This document shows, piece after piece, positions 33,980 to 41,922 of a stretch of 64,000 nt of DNA. The position numbers and the translations under genes were made by a program. The notes beneath the pieces are model-generated. The model did not search any database, was not told the DNA's origin, and worked only from the letters and a program-made list of their open reading frames with translations. Each line of letters starts with the position of its first letter. The stretch's first letter is position 1. Origin of the DNA: Collinsella sp. (GTDB lineage: Bacteria > Actinomycetota > Coriobacteriia > Coriobacteriales > Coriobacteriaceae); the NCBI GenBank assembly GCA_019419505.1, contig DXZS01000003.1, positions 36,177 through 100,176 of the forward strand, given 5' to 3'.

Positions 33980-34083
33980 CCTGGTTTCCCAAGTGCGGCA
34001 GATTGCCCCGAAAGAGGAGCGCCGCGTACTAAATGTACGCAAGCGACGATTGAGGGGCAAGGTGCCGTGCTTGGGGAAGCAGG
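33980..34083. repeat. 104-bp imperfect palindrome 3' of the amino-acid ABC operon
   Basis: CCTGGTTTCCCAAGTGCGGCA...TTGCCCC and GGGGCAA...TGCCGTGCTTGGGGAAGCAGG form long imperfect arms around an inner GCGTACTAAATGTACGC hairpin. It ends one base from the stop of the last permease gene and probably stabilises or ends that transcript. Confidence 0.6.
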
Positions 34084-34084
34084 A

Positions 34085-34723
34085 CTATGCGGCCACGATG
34101 CGGCGTTGATATGCCCTCACCAACAACGAGATACCAAAGTTGAGCATAAAGTACATCGCAAACACCAGGCCGTAGAGCATAAGTACCTGCGACAGATCAA
34201 TCGCGTGGGCCATCACGACGTTTGCCGTGTACATGAGCTCGGCCACGTTAATGCCCGAAAGATACGAGCTGTCCTTAATGACGGTCGTGCATTGGCTAAA
34301 CAGCGCCGGAATGATCGTCTTAAACGTCTGCGGCAGAATGATGTAGCGCATGGTGGCAAAAAAGCCGAAGCCTTGGCTCTGCGCTGCCTCAAACTGGCCG
34401 CGCGGAATCGAGTTGAGGCCGCCGCGCACAATCTCGGCCATAACAGCGCTGGTAAACAGCGTAAAGGCGATGGTCGAAATCACAATGTCCAAGCCCTGCA
34501 CCGTAAAGTAGATAAACAGGATCCACAGCAGGTTCGGCGTGCAACGGAACAGCTCGATATAGGCACTCACCAAAATACGGAACGGGCGGGGCGCATAGCT
34601 TTTAACAAGCGCCAGCACCGTGCCAAAGATGAGCGAGAAAAAGATCGACAGCGCCGAGATCTCGATCGTCTTAACAAAGCCGCCCCAAATGTAGAGCAGG
34701 TTGGTCGCGTTGAAGATTTCCAT
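34085..34723 (-). CDS. Polar amino-acid ABC transporter permease, second
   Basis: A 212-residue HisM/GlnP-type permease with about five membrane helices. The coupling motif EAAQSQGFGFFATMRYIILPQ (residues about 113-132) contacts the ATPase. It pairs with the permease 3 bp upstream to form the membrane channel. It is the last gene of the four-gene unit ATPase, binding protein, permease, permease. Confidence 0.93.
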   Translation of the reverse strand: MEIFNATNLLYIWGGFVKTIEISALSIFFSLIFGTVLALVKSYAPRPFRILVSAYIELFRCTPNLLWILFIYFTVQGLDIVISTIAFTLFTSAVMAEIVRGGLNSIPRGQFEAAQSQGFGFFATMRYIILPQTFKTIIPALFSQCTTVIKDSSYLSGINVAELMYTANVVMAHAIDLSQVLMLYGLVFAMYFMLNFGISLLVRAYQRRIVAA

Positions 34724-34726
34724 GCG

Positions 34727-35473
34727 CTAGGCCTCCTCTACGTTGTCGAGCCCCAGCTCGGCGAGGCTCACGCCGCGCGGACGCTCCTTGGAGCGGCGCT
34801 CGAGCCACTGCACCAGCATGGCGAGCGGAAAGCAGATGATGAAGTACATAAGGCAGCAGACGATGTATCCCTGCAGGTAACCGTACAGACTCACAAAGTT
34901 GTCGGAACGGTACATAAGGTCGCCGCCGGCCACAAGCGCCAGCACCGACGTGTTCTTGACTAGGTTGAGTGCCTGGTTGCACAGCGGCGGCAGAATGATC
35001 TTGAATGTCTGGGGCAGCACGATGTACCAGTACGCCTGCGCACGGGTGAAGCCCTGACTCTGCGCCGCCTCCATCTGACCGCGCGGAACCGCCTCGATAC
35101 CGGTGCGGATGACCTCCGAGATGTAGGCCGCGTGATACAGGCCCACGCCCAAGAAGCCCAGCACGAACGGCGCGATGCGCACCGGCTGGTCGGCACCGGT
35201 TATGGCCTGCAAAAACTGCGGACCAGCCATGTACATAAAGAGCACCTGCACGGGCAACGGGGTGTTCTGGTAAAACTCCACGTATACGCGGCTTATGGCG
35301 CGCAGCACGCGCGAACGGGTGGTAGAGAACACACCCAGCAGCGTGCCCAGCACCAGCGACAGCAGCAGACCGGCAACGACCACCTGTAGCGTCACGCCAA
35401 AGCCCTCCCAGAAGGGCCCCATGTTTTGAAATGTCGTCGACCAACGGTCGGCGTCAAATAATCCTTCGAGCAT
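34727..35473 (-). CDS. Polar amino-acid ABC transporter permease, first
   Basis: A 248-residue permease. ATG 35473 follows AAGGAAGGAATCAA; a longer frame to 35506 has no ribosome site and overlaps the binding protein. Motifs: FYQNTPLPVQVLFMY near residue 70 and the EAA loop MEAAQSQGFTRAQAYWYIVLPQ near 127-148. A short cytosolic tail of about 25 residues follows the last helix. It lies 25 bp after the binding-protein gene. Confidence 0.93.
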   Translation of the reverse strand: MLEGLFDADRWSTTFQNMGPFWEGFGVTLQVVVAGLLLSLVLGTLLGVFSTTRSRVLRAISRVYVEFYQNTPLPVQVLFMYMAGPQFLQAITGADQPVRIAPFVLGFLGVGLYHAAYISEVIRTGIEAVPRGQMEAAQSQGFTRAQAYWYIVLPQTFKIILPPLCNQALNLVKNTSVLALVAGGDLMYRSDNFVSLYGYLQGYIVCCLMYFIICFPLAMLVQWLERRSKERPRGVSLAELGLDNVEEA

Positions 35474-35498
35474 TTGATTCCTTCCTTGGACGATGCGC

Positions 35499-36377
35499 CT
35501 ATACAAGACCCCAGGTCTTGACCTCTTGGTCGAGCCAGCCGTCGGCCAGACGATCGCAAATCACCTGATCGACCACGGCCGAAAGGTCGCAGCCCTTCTT
35601 GGTCGCCACGCCGTAGCCCTGCTCGCCAAACTTGACCTCGGGCTGCAACAGCTCAACGGTCTCGTTCATGTAACCGGCCAGCGTGGAGCGGTCCATGGCA
35701 AAGACGTCGATATTGCCGGCGTCGAGCGAGCTCTTGATGATGGGGTAGCCGCTAAAGGCCCTAAACTCGGGCTTGCAGCTAAAGCCGTTGTCCTTGATCA
35801 TCTGCTCGATCAGGCCCTGCGTGGTGGCACCCTGGCTCACGCCGATGACCTTGCCGTCCAGGTCCTCAATCGAGGTAAAGCCCGAACGCTTCTTGACCAT
35901 GAGTCCCACGTAGTCGGTGCGGTACGGCGTCGAGAAATCCCAGCTCTTCTTGCGCTCGTCGGTGATGGTGTAGGTCGCTGCGACCACGTCGAGTTGGCCG
36001 TTATCGATCAGCGGGCCGCGTGTCTTGGGCGTTACGTCGGTAAACTCGACAAGCTCCTGGGCACGGGCTTCCTTGTAGCTCACGCCAAAGACAGCGGCGG
36101 CGATCTGGTAGCACAAATCGACTTCCATGCCCTCAAAGCGGCCTTTGGCGGTGTCGTAATAGCCGTAGCCGGGAACATCTTTCTTGACGCCGGCATTCAG
36201 ATGGCCGCGCGACTTGATGGCCGCAAGCTTGGATCCCTTGTCGGAACCCTCGCCGCTGGTGGAGTTGCCGCAACCGGTGAGCGCGGTCCCCGTCAGCGCG
36301 AGCATGCCGGCGCCCGCCAGCTGCAAAAAGTGACGGCGCGACACGGCCGCCCTCGTCATATCCGTCATGTCCATCAC
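35499..36377 (-). CDS. Amino-acid ABC transporter substrate-binding lipoprotein
   Basis: A 292-residue periplasmic-fold type 3 binding protein. The N-terminus has a twin-arginine pattern (SRRHFLQLAG) and a lipobox LTGC with the lipidated Cys at about residue 36, suggesting Tat-dependent export and membrane anchoring. The mature part shows GHLNAGVKKDVPGYGYYD, FEGMEVDLCYQIAAAVFG, the DVVAATYTITDERKKSWDFS ligand segment and GVSQGATTQG. Binds a polar or acidic amino acid; which one is not decidable. The first codon is GTG 36377, with ATG 36374 equally possible. It starts 5 bp after the ATPase gene. Confidence 0.92.
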   Translation of the reverse strand: MMDMTDMTRAAVSRRHFLQLAGAGMLALTGTALTGCGNSTSGEGSDKGSKLAAIKSRGHLNAGVKKDVPGYGYYDTAKGRFEGMEVDLCYQIAAAVFGVSYKEARAQELVEFTDVTPKTRGPLIDNGQLDVVAATYTITDERKKSWDFSTPYRTDYVGLMVKKRSGFTSIEDLDGKVIGVSQGATTQGLIEQMIKDNGFSCKPEFRAFSGYPIIKSSLDAGNIDVFAMDRSTLAGYMNETVELLQPEVKFGEQGYGVATKKGCDLSAVVDQVICDRLADGWLDQEVKTWGLV

Positions 36378-36382
36378 CGCGC

Positions 36383-37114
36383 CTAGTGCAGAATCTTGGA
36401 CAGGAACTCGCGGCAGCGCGGGTTCTCGGGGTTATCGAAGAAGTGCTCGGGCGTGCCCTCCTCCAGGATGCGGCCGTCCTCCATAAAGATGACGCGGTCG
36501 GCCACCTGGCGCGCAAAGCCCATCTCGTGCGTCACGCAGATCATGGTGATGTCCTCCTGCGCGAGCTCAATCATAACGTCCAGAACCTCCTGGACCATCT
36601 CGGGGTCGAGCGCCGAGGTCGGCTCGTCAAACAGGATGATGGGCTGCTTGGTGCACAGGGCACGGGCGATGGCGATGCGCTGCTGCTGACCGCCCGAGAG
36701 GTTCTGCGGATACTCGCCGGCCTTATGCGCCATGCCGACGCGCTTGAGCGCGGCGACGGCGATCTCGGTCGCCTCCTCCTTGCTCTTCTTTTGCAGCTTG
36801 ATGGGCGCGAGCGTCAGATTGCCCAGCACCGTCATGTTGGGATACAGGTTGAACTGCTGAAACACCATGGAGCTATATTTGCGAGCCATTTCCAGGTGAT
36901 TCTTCTTAGTGAGCGGCGTACCGTCGATGATGACCTCGCCCGACGTGGGCTCCTCAAGATAATCGACACAGCGGATGAGCGTCGACTTACCCGAGCCGGA
37001 AGGCCCGATCATTACGAGCTTCTCGCCGCGCTTGACGGTGAGGTTGATATCTTTGAGCACATGCAGGTCGCCAAAGTACTTGTTGAGATGCTTGATCTCG
37101 ATCATGTCTGCCAT
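36383..37114 (-). CDS. Amino-acid ABC transporter ATP-binding protein
   Basis: A 243-residue GlnQ/HisP-type ATPase: Walker A GPSGSGKST near residue 37, Q-loop FQQFNLYPN, signature LSGGQQQR near 140, Walker B ILFDEPTSALD near 160 and the switch His in CVTHEMGFA. First gene of the operon; GGAAGGG lies before the ATG. Energises the two permeases downstream. Confidence 0.95.
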   Translation of the reverse strand: MADMIEIKHLNKYFGDLHVLKDINLTVKRGEKLVMIGPSGSGKSTLIRCVDYLEEPTSGEVIIDGTPLTKKNHLEMARKYSSMVFQQFNLYPNMTVLGNLTLAPIKLQKKSKEEATEIAVAALKRVGMAHKAGEYPQNLSGGQQQRIAIARALCTKQPIILFDEPTSALDPEMVQEVLDVMIELAQEDITMICVTHEMGFARQVADRVIFMEDGRILEEGTPEHFFDNPENPRCREFLSKILH

Positions 37115-37290
37115 GAATGTCCCTTCCCTGCGTTTACACGAGTTGAACTATTGTACGGAAAGAACCACGTTTCCGCAGCCCACACTACATTCCCGTAAAG
37201 AACCCGCAATCTTCCACCCACTCATTGGGCACTCATTTAAGTCTGTCCCCAGTGAGCGCCCAACCGCCCTTGTTGAGCATAAGTCAGCGA

Positions 37291-37389
37291 AAACCCGTAC
37301 ACGCGAGCAAGGTGACGTGAAATGAAAGGGCGCAGACCTTATGGTCGCGCCCTTGAAATTGAACGTCAGATTGCCGCGTGTACGGGTTT
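37291..37389. repeat. 99-bp palindromic element with private 15-bp arms
   Basis: AAACCCGTACACGCG (37291-37305) pairs with CGCGTGTACGGGTTT (37375-37389). Inside, AAGGGCGC / GCGCCCTT (37326-37333 and 37347-37354) forms a second hairpin. Layered architecture like the elements at 6.3 and 6.6 kb. Confidence 0.75.
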
Positions 37390-37430
37390 GCAGCGTCGAG
37401 CCGTTACGCGGTTTGGTAAAACCGCGTAAC
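37389..37430 (+). repeat. TGCAGCGTCGAG-CGCGGTTTGGTAAAACCGCG repeat, copy 1
   Basis: Nearly the same 42-bp unit occurs in reverse orientation at 62450-62490. The CGCGGTTT-ggta-AAACCGCG hairpin lies 3 bp beyond the yqeY stop and could end that transcript. Confidence 0.85.
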
Positions 37431-37433
37431 AAA

Positions 37434-37877
37434 TTACGCGAGTTTGGCTCCGACGATCTTTGCCGCGGCCGGCTTATCGAAGTTGCCGCCAGTGGCCTTG
37501 CCGAGTGCACCCATAACCTGGCCCATCTGCTTCTTGGACGTGGCGCCCAGCTCGGCGATGACCTGCTCGATCAGAGCCTCGAGCTCCTCGCCCGAAACCT
37601 GCGCGGGCAGCAGGCTCTCCAGAATCTTGACCTGCTCGGTCAGGTTGTCGGTACGCTCCTGGTCGGTGCCGGCCTTGATGGACATCTCCAGTGTCTCGCT
37701 CGTCTGCTTGATCAGACGCTTGATCATGCTGTTGACGTCTTCCTCGGTCACATCGCGGCGCTCATTGACCTCGATATTCTTCACCTCGGCCTTAACCTGG
37801 CGAATGATGGACAGGCGAACCTTGTCCTTGGCCTTCATGGCCGCGATCATTTCCTTCTGCAGCTCTTCGTTGGTCAT
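37434..37877 (-). CDS. GatB/YqeY domain protein
   Basis: A 147-residue YqeY-family protein, wholly helical, related to the tail domain of GatB (tRNA amidotransferase). Recognised by MIAAMKAKDKVRLSIIRQVKAEVKN near the start and by QMGQVMGALGK...DKPAAAKIV at the end. ATG 37877 has GAGAGG eight bases upstream, better than TTG 37883. The cellular role of free YqeY proteins is not established; tRNA-dependent amidation is the usual guess. 54 bp after the foldase gene. Confidence 0.92.
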   Translation of the reverse strand: MTNEELQKEMIAAMKAKDKVRLSIIRQVKAEVKNIEVNERRDVTEEDVNSMIKRLIKQTSETLEMSIKAGTDQERTDNLTEQVKILESLLPAQVSGEELEALIEQVIAELGATSKKQMGQVMGALGKATGGNFDKPAAAKIVGAKLA

Positions 37878-37931
37878 CTGCAAATCCTCTCTAATAGCGT
37901 GGGCGGCACTCGCGCGAGCACCGCCCCATGA

Positions 37932-39152
37932 TTACTCAGTCGTCGACGAATCGTCGGTCGAACTCTTGGTGATGCCCTTCAGACTCACGTTATAGGGTAC
38001 GTCCTTGGGCATGGGGTTGACGGTAATGTCGGCGTCCTTCTTGTACTGCTCCAGCCACTCACTGTACGCGGTACTGGCCGCCTGCGTCTTCACCACGTTG
38101 GAGACGTACTTCTTGATGGCCTTGGGCACCTGGTTGATGTCATCAACCTGATTATCGACATGGAAGTAGTCGGTGCACTTGATGATGTGGTAGCCATAGG
38201 TCGACTCGATGACTTCGCTCACGTCGCCCTTGTTGAGCCCCTCGAGCGCCGTCTGGTAGCTGTCGACAAAGGTGGTGAGCTTATCCCAGCCCACATCGCC
38301 CTTCTTCTCCTTGGAACCGGTGTCCTCGGAGTACTGCTCAACGGCGTCCTCAAAGCTCAGCTCACCGGAGTTGATCTTGTCCAGGCACTCCTGCGCCTTG
38401 GCCTTGGCGGCAGCCTTGTCCTCGTCGGAAGCGTCGGAATCAACCTTGATCAGGATGTTCGACGAGCGACGGGCGTCGTTGTAGCTGGACAGGTTTTCGT
38501 TGATGTAATCGACAATCTCGCTGTCCTTGGGTTTGCTCGTGGGCGCGACGGCATCCTTGAGTTTCTGCTGCGCCAGACTCTCCTTGAGCGAATCCTTGTA
38601 GGTATCCTCGGTATAGCCGTAGGTCTTGAGGGTCTTCTTAAAGGCCTTGGCACCGCCCGCGCTCTTGCACGCGTCCTTCCAAGCCTTCTCGACCTCCTCG
38701 TCCGACACCGTCACGCCGTTCTCCTTCTGTGCCTGTTGAAGCAGAATCTGCTGCGTGTAGGAGTCGATGAGTTGCTTGCGATACTTCTTGGGCGTGAGGT
38801 CGTTGTCGACCAGATACTGCGCCCAGTCCTTGTCCTTGGTGTAGCCGTAGGACGTGCGCATGCTCATGATCTGCTTGGTCACGGTGTCCTCGGTGAGGTT
38901 GGTGCCGTTGATAGTAGCAGCAACACCGCCGGTCAGCTTGTAGCCCGAGGTGTCCTCGGCCTGCGACATAAGGCCGGAGCACGCCATCGCCGAGACGGAA
39001 AGCAGCATCGCCAGCACGCCGATGACCACCAGAACGATCTTGACGGTCTTGGACACGCGGGTCTTGCGCTGCTTCTTGCGAGAGTTGGAGGCGGCGCGAG
39101 CCTGCTGCTCGGGCGTCGGCTCGAGTGCGGGGTTCTTTTTCTTATTTGCCAT
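37932..39152 (-). CDS. Membrane-anchored peptidyl-prolyl isomerase (PrsA/SurA type)
   Basis: A 406-residue extracytoplasmic foldase. Start 39152 is taken because AAAGG precedes it and the charged N-terminus fits; a frame to 39251 runs into repeat sequence. Residues 1-32 are very basic, a single membrane helix spans about 33-52, and a Cys follows (SAMAC), a non-classical lipobox. A SurA-like N-terminal chaperone domain occupies about 70-230, and a PpiC/parvulin domain about 240-350 (ARRSSNILIKVD, FEDAVEQYSEDTGS, GDVGWDKLTTFV, YGYHIIKCTDY). It probably helps fold exported proteins such as the large surface proteins in this window. Confidence 0.9.
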   Translation of the reverse strand: MANKKKNPALEPTPEQQARAASNSRKKQRKTRVSKTVKIVLVVIGVLAMLLSVSAMACSGLMSQAEDTSGYKLTGGVAATINGTNLTEDTVTKQIMSMRTSYGYTKDKDWAQYLVDNDLTPKKYRKQLIDSYTQQILLQQAQKENGVTVSDEEVEKAWKDACKSAGGAKAFKKTLKTYGYTEDTYKDSLKESLAQQKLKDAVAPTSKPKDSEIVDYINENLSSYNDARRSSNILIKVDSDASDEDKAAAKAKAQECLDKINSGELSFEDAVEQYSEDTGSKEKKGDVGWDKLTTFVDSYQTALEGLNKGDVSEVIESTYGYHIIKCTDYFHVDNQVDDINQVPKAIKKYVSNVVKTQAASTAYSEWLEQYKKDADITVNPMPKDVPYNVSLKGITKSSTDDSSTTE

Positions 39153-39220
39153 AGTTGGCCTTTCGCATAACGAATCGAACAAACGCCATTGTGTCACAAC
39201 GCAGCCCCCGCGGCACGCTT

Positions 39221-39365
39221 GGTGCATTGGGGACAGGTTAATCTGCACCATTTTGGTGCAAAGGGGACAGCTCTGGCAGCCGGCAGTTAGGGACGTTCCT
39301 TTTCTGCCGGCAGTTAGGGACAGTCCCCAAGTGCCGGCACATAAGGAACGTCCCTAGGTGCCGGC
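39221..39365. repeat. Nested GGGAC/GCCGGC palindromes
   Basis: GGTGCA...TGCACC and TGCACCATTTTGGTGCA (39244-39260) precede a nested pair. The outer arms GCCGGCAGTTAGGGACGTTCC (39279-39299) and GGAACGTCCCTAGGTGCCGGC (39345-39365) match at 19 of 21. The inner GCCGGCA...TGCCGGC lies at 39306-39338. AGGGACAG-type words link it to the 30.2 and 41.9 kb repeats. Confidence 0.75.
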
Positions 39366-39376
39366 TTAGCCCCACC

Positions 39377-39841
39377 TTAGAAGTGGCGGCGGATGGCGTC
39401 GACCATGCCCTGCGGCGTGGTCTGGCCGAGCACGTCGGCTGCGGCATCGGCGTCCATAAAGATGTTCATGAGCGCCTGCAGAGCCTCGACCTGGCCGCCC
39501 GGCTCGGCGATGCCCAGATTGATGACGATCTGCGCCGGCACCGGAGCGCCCATGCCAGCCATAGCGTTAAATGTCACGGGCGCGGAGGGCTTCACCACCG
39601 CGATATAGGGCTTGGCCACAAACCCCGGATCGGTATGCGGAATGGCAATGTTTGCCGCCGGCATGGCAAGACCCGTGGGATAGGCATCCTCGCGCGTGCG
39701 AACGGCGTCGAGCCAACCGTCGGCAATGTAGCCGCGCGGAGCAAGCTCACTCTCGAGTTGCGCAAACACCTCACCCGGCGTCGCACACTCCCAATCAAAA
39801 AACACCAGCTCAGGCGTAAACAGCGCTTCGTTATCCGCCAT
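39377..39841 (-). CDS. Orphan PTS EIIA component, fructose/galactitol-type fold
   Basis: A 154-residue PTS EIIA type-2 domain. The phosphorylatable His lies in ANIAIPHTDPGFV (about residue 73). Other family features are a GYIADGWLDAVRTREDAYPTGLAMP lead-in and a FMDADAAADVL tail helix. It resembles GatA. No EIIB, EIIC or sugar enzyme is adjacent, so it may serve a distant PTS or act as a phosphorylation-dependent regulator. GAGGTGAGCGC precedes the ATG. Confidence 0.88.
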   Translation of the reverse strand: MADNEALFTPELVFFDWECATPGEVFAQLESELAPRGYIADGWLDAVRTREDAYPTGLAMPAANIAIPHTDPGFVAKPYIAVVKPSAPVTFNAMAGMGAPVPAQIVINLGIAEPGGQVEALQALMNIFMDADAAADVLGQTTPQGMVDAIRRHF

Positions 39842-39900
39842 GCGCTCACCTCTCTCACCTAGTCATTCAGGAACGTCCCCGATGACTACCCAAAACAAAA

Positions 39901-39934
39901 GGTGGCCACGCGCGCCTTGGCGCCAATGACCACC
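39901..39934 (-). terminator. Terminator of the purF-purM-purN region
   Basis: Minus strand: GGTGGTCATTGGCGCC / GGCGCGCGTGGCCACC imperfect stem followed by TTTTGTTTTG, 33 bp after the purN stop. Confidence 0.75.
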
Positions 39935-39966
39935 CTGACCACTCAACTAAATTGTACTGTGCGCCG

Positions 39967-40668
39967 CTAGACGCGGGGCGCATCAATTGCGACCTTGCCG
40001 CTCTCCAGCACGTGGACGCGGCCGTCGGCGAGCATTTGCACGACCTCGGGATACAGCACGTGCTCAATCGCGTGGATGTGCTCCTCGAGCGCGTCGACAT
40101 CCCAGCCCTCCTCGACAGCCAGCGCACGCTGGGCGATGATGGGACCGTTGTCGTAGACCTCGTTGGCAAAATGCACGGTCACGCCAGTTACCTTGACGCC
40201 GCGCGCAAAGGCATCGTCAATCGCATGCGCACCGGTAAAGCTCGGCAGCAGCGCCGGATGCAAGTTGACCACGCGGTTGGGAAACGCCGCCAGCAGCGGT
40301 GTGTGCACCATGCGCATATAGCCGGCCATCACCACGTACTCGCAGCCGCGCTCGAGCAGCTCGTGCGCGATGATCTCGTCGGCGGCAATAGGGTCGGCAT
40401 AGACATCCTTGGACAGCGTGAGCGTCTGGATGCCCGCGCGCTCAGCGCGCTGCAAACCCTTAGCCGAAGGACGGCTCGACACCACAAGCTCAATCGAGGC
40501 GTTGAGCTTACCGGCGGCGATCAGATCGATCAGCGCCTGCAGGTTGGTACCCGAACCGCTGATGAGCACACCGATCTTGAGCGGCTCGACCGTATCGGTG
40601 CCGGTCGGACGGGTGTAGGGCGCAAAGCCCAGGCCCTCACTAGCAGCCATCTGCTCGTTAGCGCTCAT
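39967..40668 (-). CDS. purN: Phosphoribosylglycinamide formyltransferase
   Basis: A 233-residue GAR transformylase, third step of purine synthesis, using 10-formyl-THF. Residues 1-28 extend beyond the usual start; the core begins KIGVLISGSGTNLQALID near residue 31. Catalytic features follow: VVMAGYMRMV, NLHPALLPSFTGAHAI with Asn and His, and the Asp in VHFANEVYDNGPII. The ATG lies inside the end of purM (11-bp overlap), so the two are translated together. Confidence 0.96.
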   Translation of the reverse strand: MSANEQMAASEGLGFAPYTRPTGTDTVEPLKIGVLISGSGTNLQALIDLIAAGKLNASIELVVSSRPSAKGLQRAERAGIQTLTLSKDVYADPIAADEIIAHELLERGCEYVVMAGYMRMVHTPLLAAFPNRVVNLHPALLPSFTGAHAIDDAFARGVKVTGVTVHFANEVYDNGPIIAQRALAVEEGWDVDALEEHIHAIEHVLYPEVVQMLADGRVHVLESGKVAIDAPRV

Positions 40669-41761
40669 CGGAGTACACGACCTTACCGGAACCCTCGACG
40701 CACTCGCCCACGCGGAACGGCTTCTCGCCCAGCGCGACCAGGGCTTCGGTAACCGCGGCCTCGTCCTCGGGGGCGACGATCAGGCACAGGCCGACGCCCA
40801 TGTTGAAGGTCTTGCATGCCTCGTTGGGCGCGAGCTCGGCCTGACGCGACACGTAGGTGATGACGGGCGGAACGTCCCAACCCATCTCGGCGCCGTTGCG
40901 GGTGACCACGGCGTCGACGTCGTCGGCGAGTGCACGGTTGAGGTTCTCGGTAATACCGCCGCCGGTGATGTGGGCGATAGCATGCACGTTGACGCCGCCG
41001 CGCAGCAGCTCCAGGATCGGCTTGACGTAGATGCGCGTGGGGGCCAACAGAGCGTCTGCCAGCGATGCACCGCCGAGCTCCTCGAGCGGACGGCTCAGCT
41101 CCTCGGCCTTAGCGGCGGCCTCGGGCGTGCCCGGCTTAATGCCGTCGACGCCAATGACCTTACGCACGAGCGAGTAGCCGTTGGAGTGCACGCCGGTGGA
41201 AGGCAGGCCCAGGATCACATCGCCCGGGCGGACGTTTGCGGGGTCGAGCATCTTGGGACGGTCGACGACGCCCACGGTAAATCCGGCAAGGTCGTAGTCG
41301 GCAGGAGCCATGACGCCCGGGTGCTCGGCCATCTCACCGCCCACGAGCGCGCAGCCCGCGAGCTTGCAGCCGTCGGCCACACCCTTGATGATCTTTGCCA
41401 TGTGCTCGGCCTCGATGTGACCGATGGCGACGTAGTCCAGGAAGAACAGCGGCTCGGCGCCCGAAGCCAGAATGTCGTTGACGCACATAGCGACCAGGTC
41501 CTGGCCCACCGTCTCGTGACGGTCCATGATCTGGGCGAGCACGAGCTTGGTGCCCACGCCGTCGGTACCGCTAATCAGGATCGGGTCTTCCATATCCTTA
41601 AGCGCGGCAGCCGAGAACAGGCCACCGAAGCCGCCGATGCCGCCGATAACCTCGGGGCGATTGGTGTCCTTGACCATCTGCTTAATCGCGTCGACGGCGC
41701 GGCCGCCCTCAGCGGTATCGACGCCGGCATCCTCATACGTCACATGCTTGCTGTCGCTCAT
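40658..41761 (-). CDS. purM: Phosphoribosylformylglycinamidine cyclo-ligase
   Basis: A 367-residue AIR synthetase, fifth step of purine synthesis. Motifs: GGFGGLFS near residue 43, the ATP/metal segment LISGTDGVGTKLVLA near 78-92, MCVNDILASGAEPLFFLDY, GGEMAEHPGVM near 150 and GLPSTGVHSNGYSLVR near 200. GAGAGGAAGG precedes the ATG. Lies 157 bp from purF with a hairpin between. Confidence 0.97.
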   Translation of the reverse strand: MSDSKHVTYEDAGVDTAEGGRAVDAIKQMVKDTNRPEVIGGIGGFGGLFSAAALKDMEDPILISGTDGVGTKLVLAQIMDRHETVGQDLVAMCVNDILASGAEPLFFLDYVAIGHIEAEHMAKIIKGVADGCKLAGCALVGGEMAEHPGVMAPADYDLAGFTVGVVDRPKMLDPANVRPGDVILGLPSTGVHSNGYSLVRKVIGVDGIKPGTPEAAAKAEELSRPLEELGGASLADALLAPTRIYVKPILELLRGGVNVHAIAHITGGGITENLNRALADDVDAVVTRNGAEMGWDVPPVITYVSRQAELAPNEACKTFNMGVGLCLIVAPEDEAAVTEALVALGEKPFRVGECVEGSGKVVYSDER

Positions 41762-41878
41762 CTGAGCCTTCCTCTCCCACTACCGTGGCGCCGCGCGGGC
41801 GCCAAACGGTGCTCATAGTTGTCCTCGATTCGGTGCATGCCATAACAGCACGCGCCGTCATATCAACAAAACAGCAGG

Positions 41879-41922
41879 TAAAACCTACCAAAATAAACCT
41901 GTCCCCATATGGCAGGTTTTAT
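41879..41922 (-). repeat. TAAAACCTRCC repeat, copy 3 (contains the purF stop codon)
   Basis: Minus strand: TAAAACCTGCC, then ATATGGGGACAGGTTTATTT, then GGTAGGTTTTAC. The purF stop TAA (41921-41919) is within its first bases, exactly as the pth stop opens copy 1. The hairpin may end part of the purF transcripts before purM. Confidence 0.88.

Larger units (their letters stand above)
37115..37433. other. 319-bp intergenic with stacked palindromes
   Basis: Between the glnQ-like start and the yqeY stop. It contains a 99-bp palindrome (37291-37389) that abuts a TGCAGCGTCGAG repeat (37389-37430). The first 170 bases hold the ABC operon's upstream region, where I see no convincing promoter pair. No gene. 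Confidence 0.7.
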
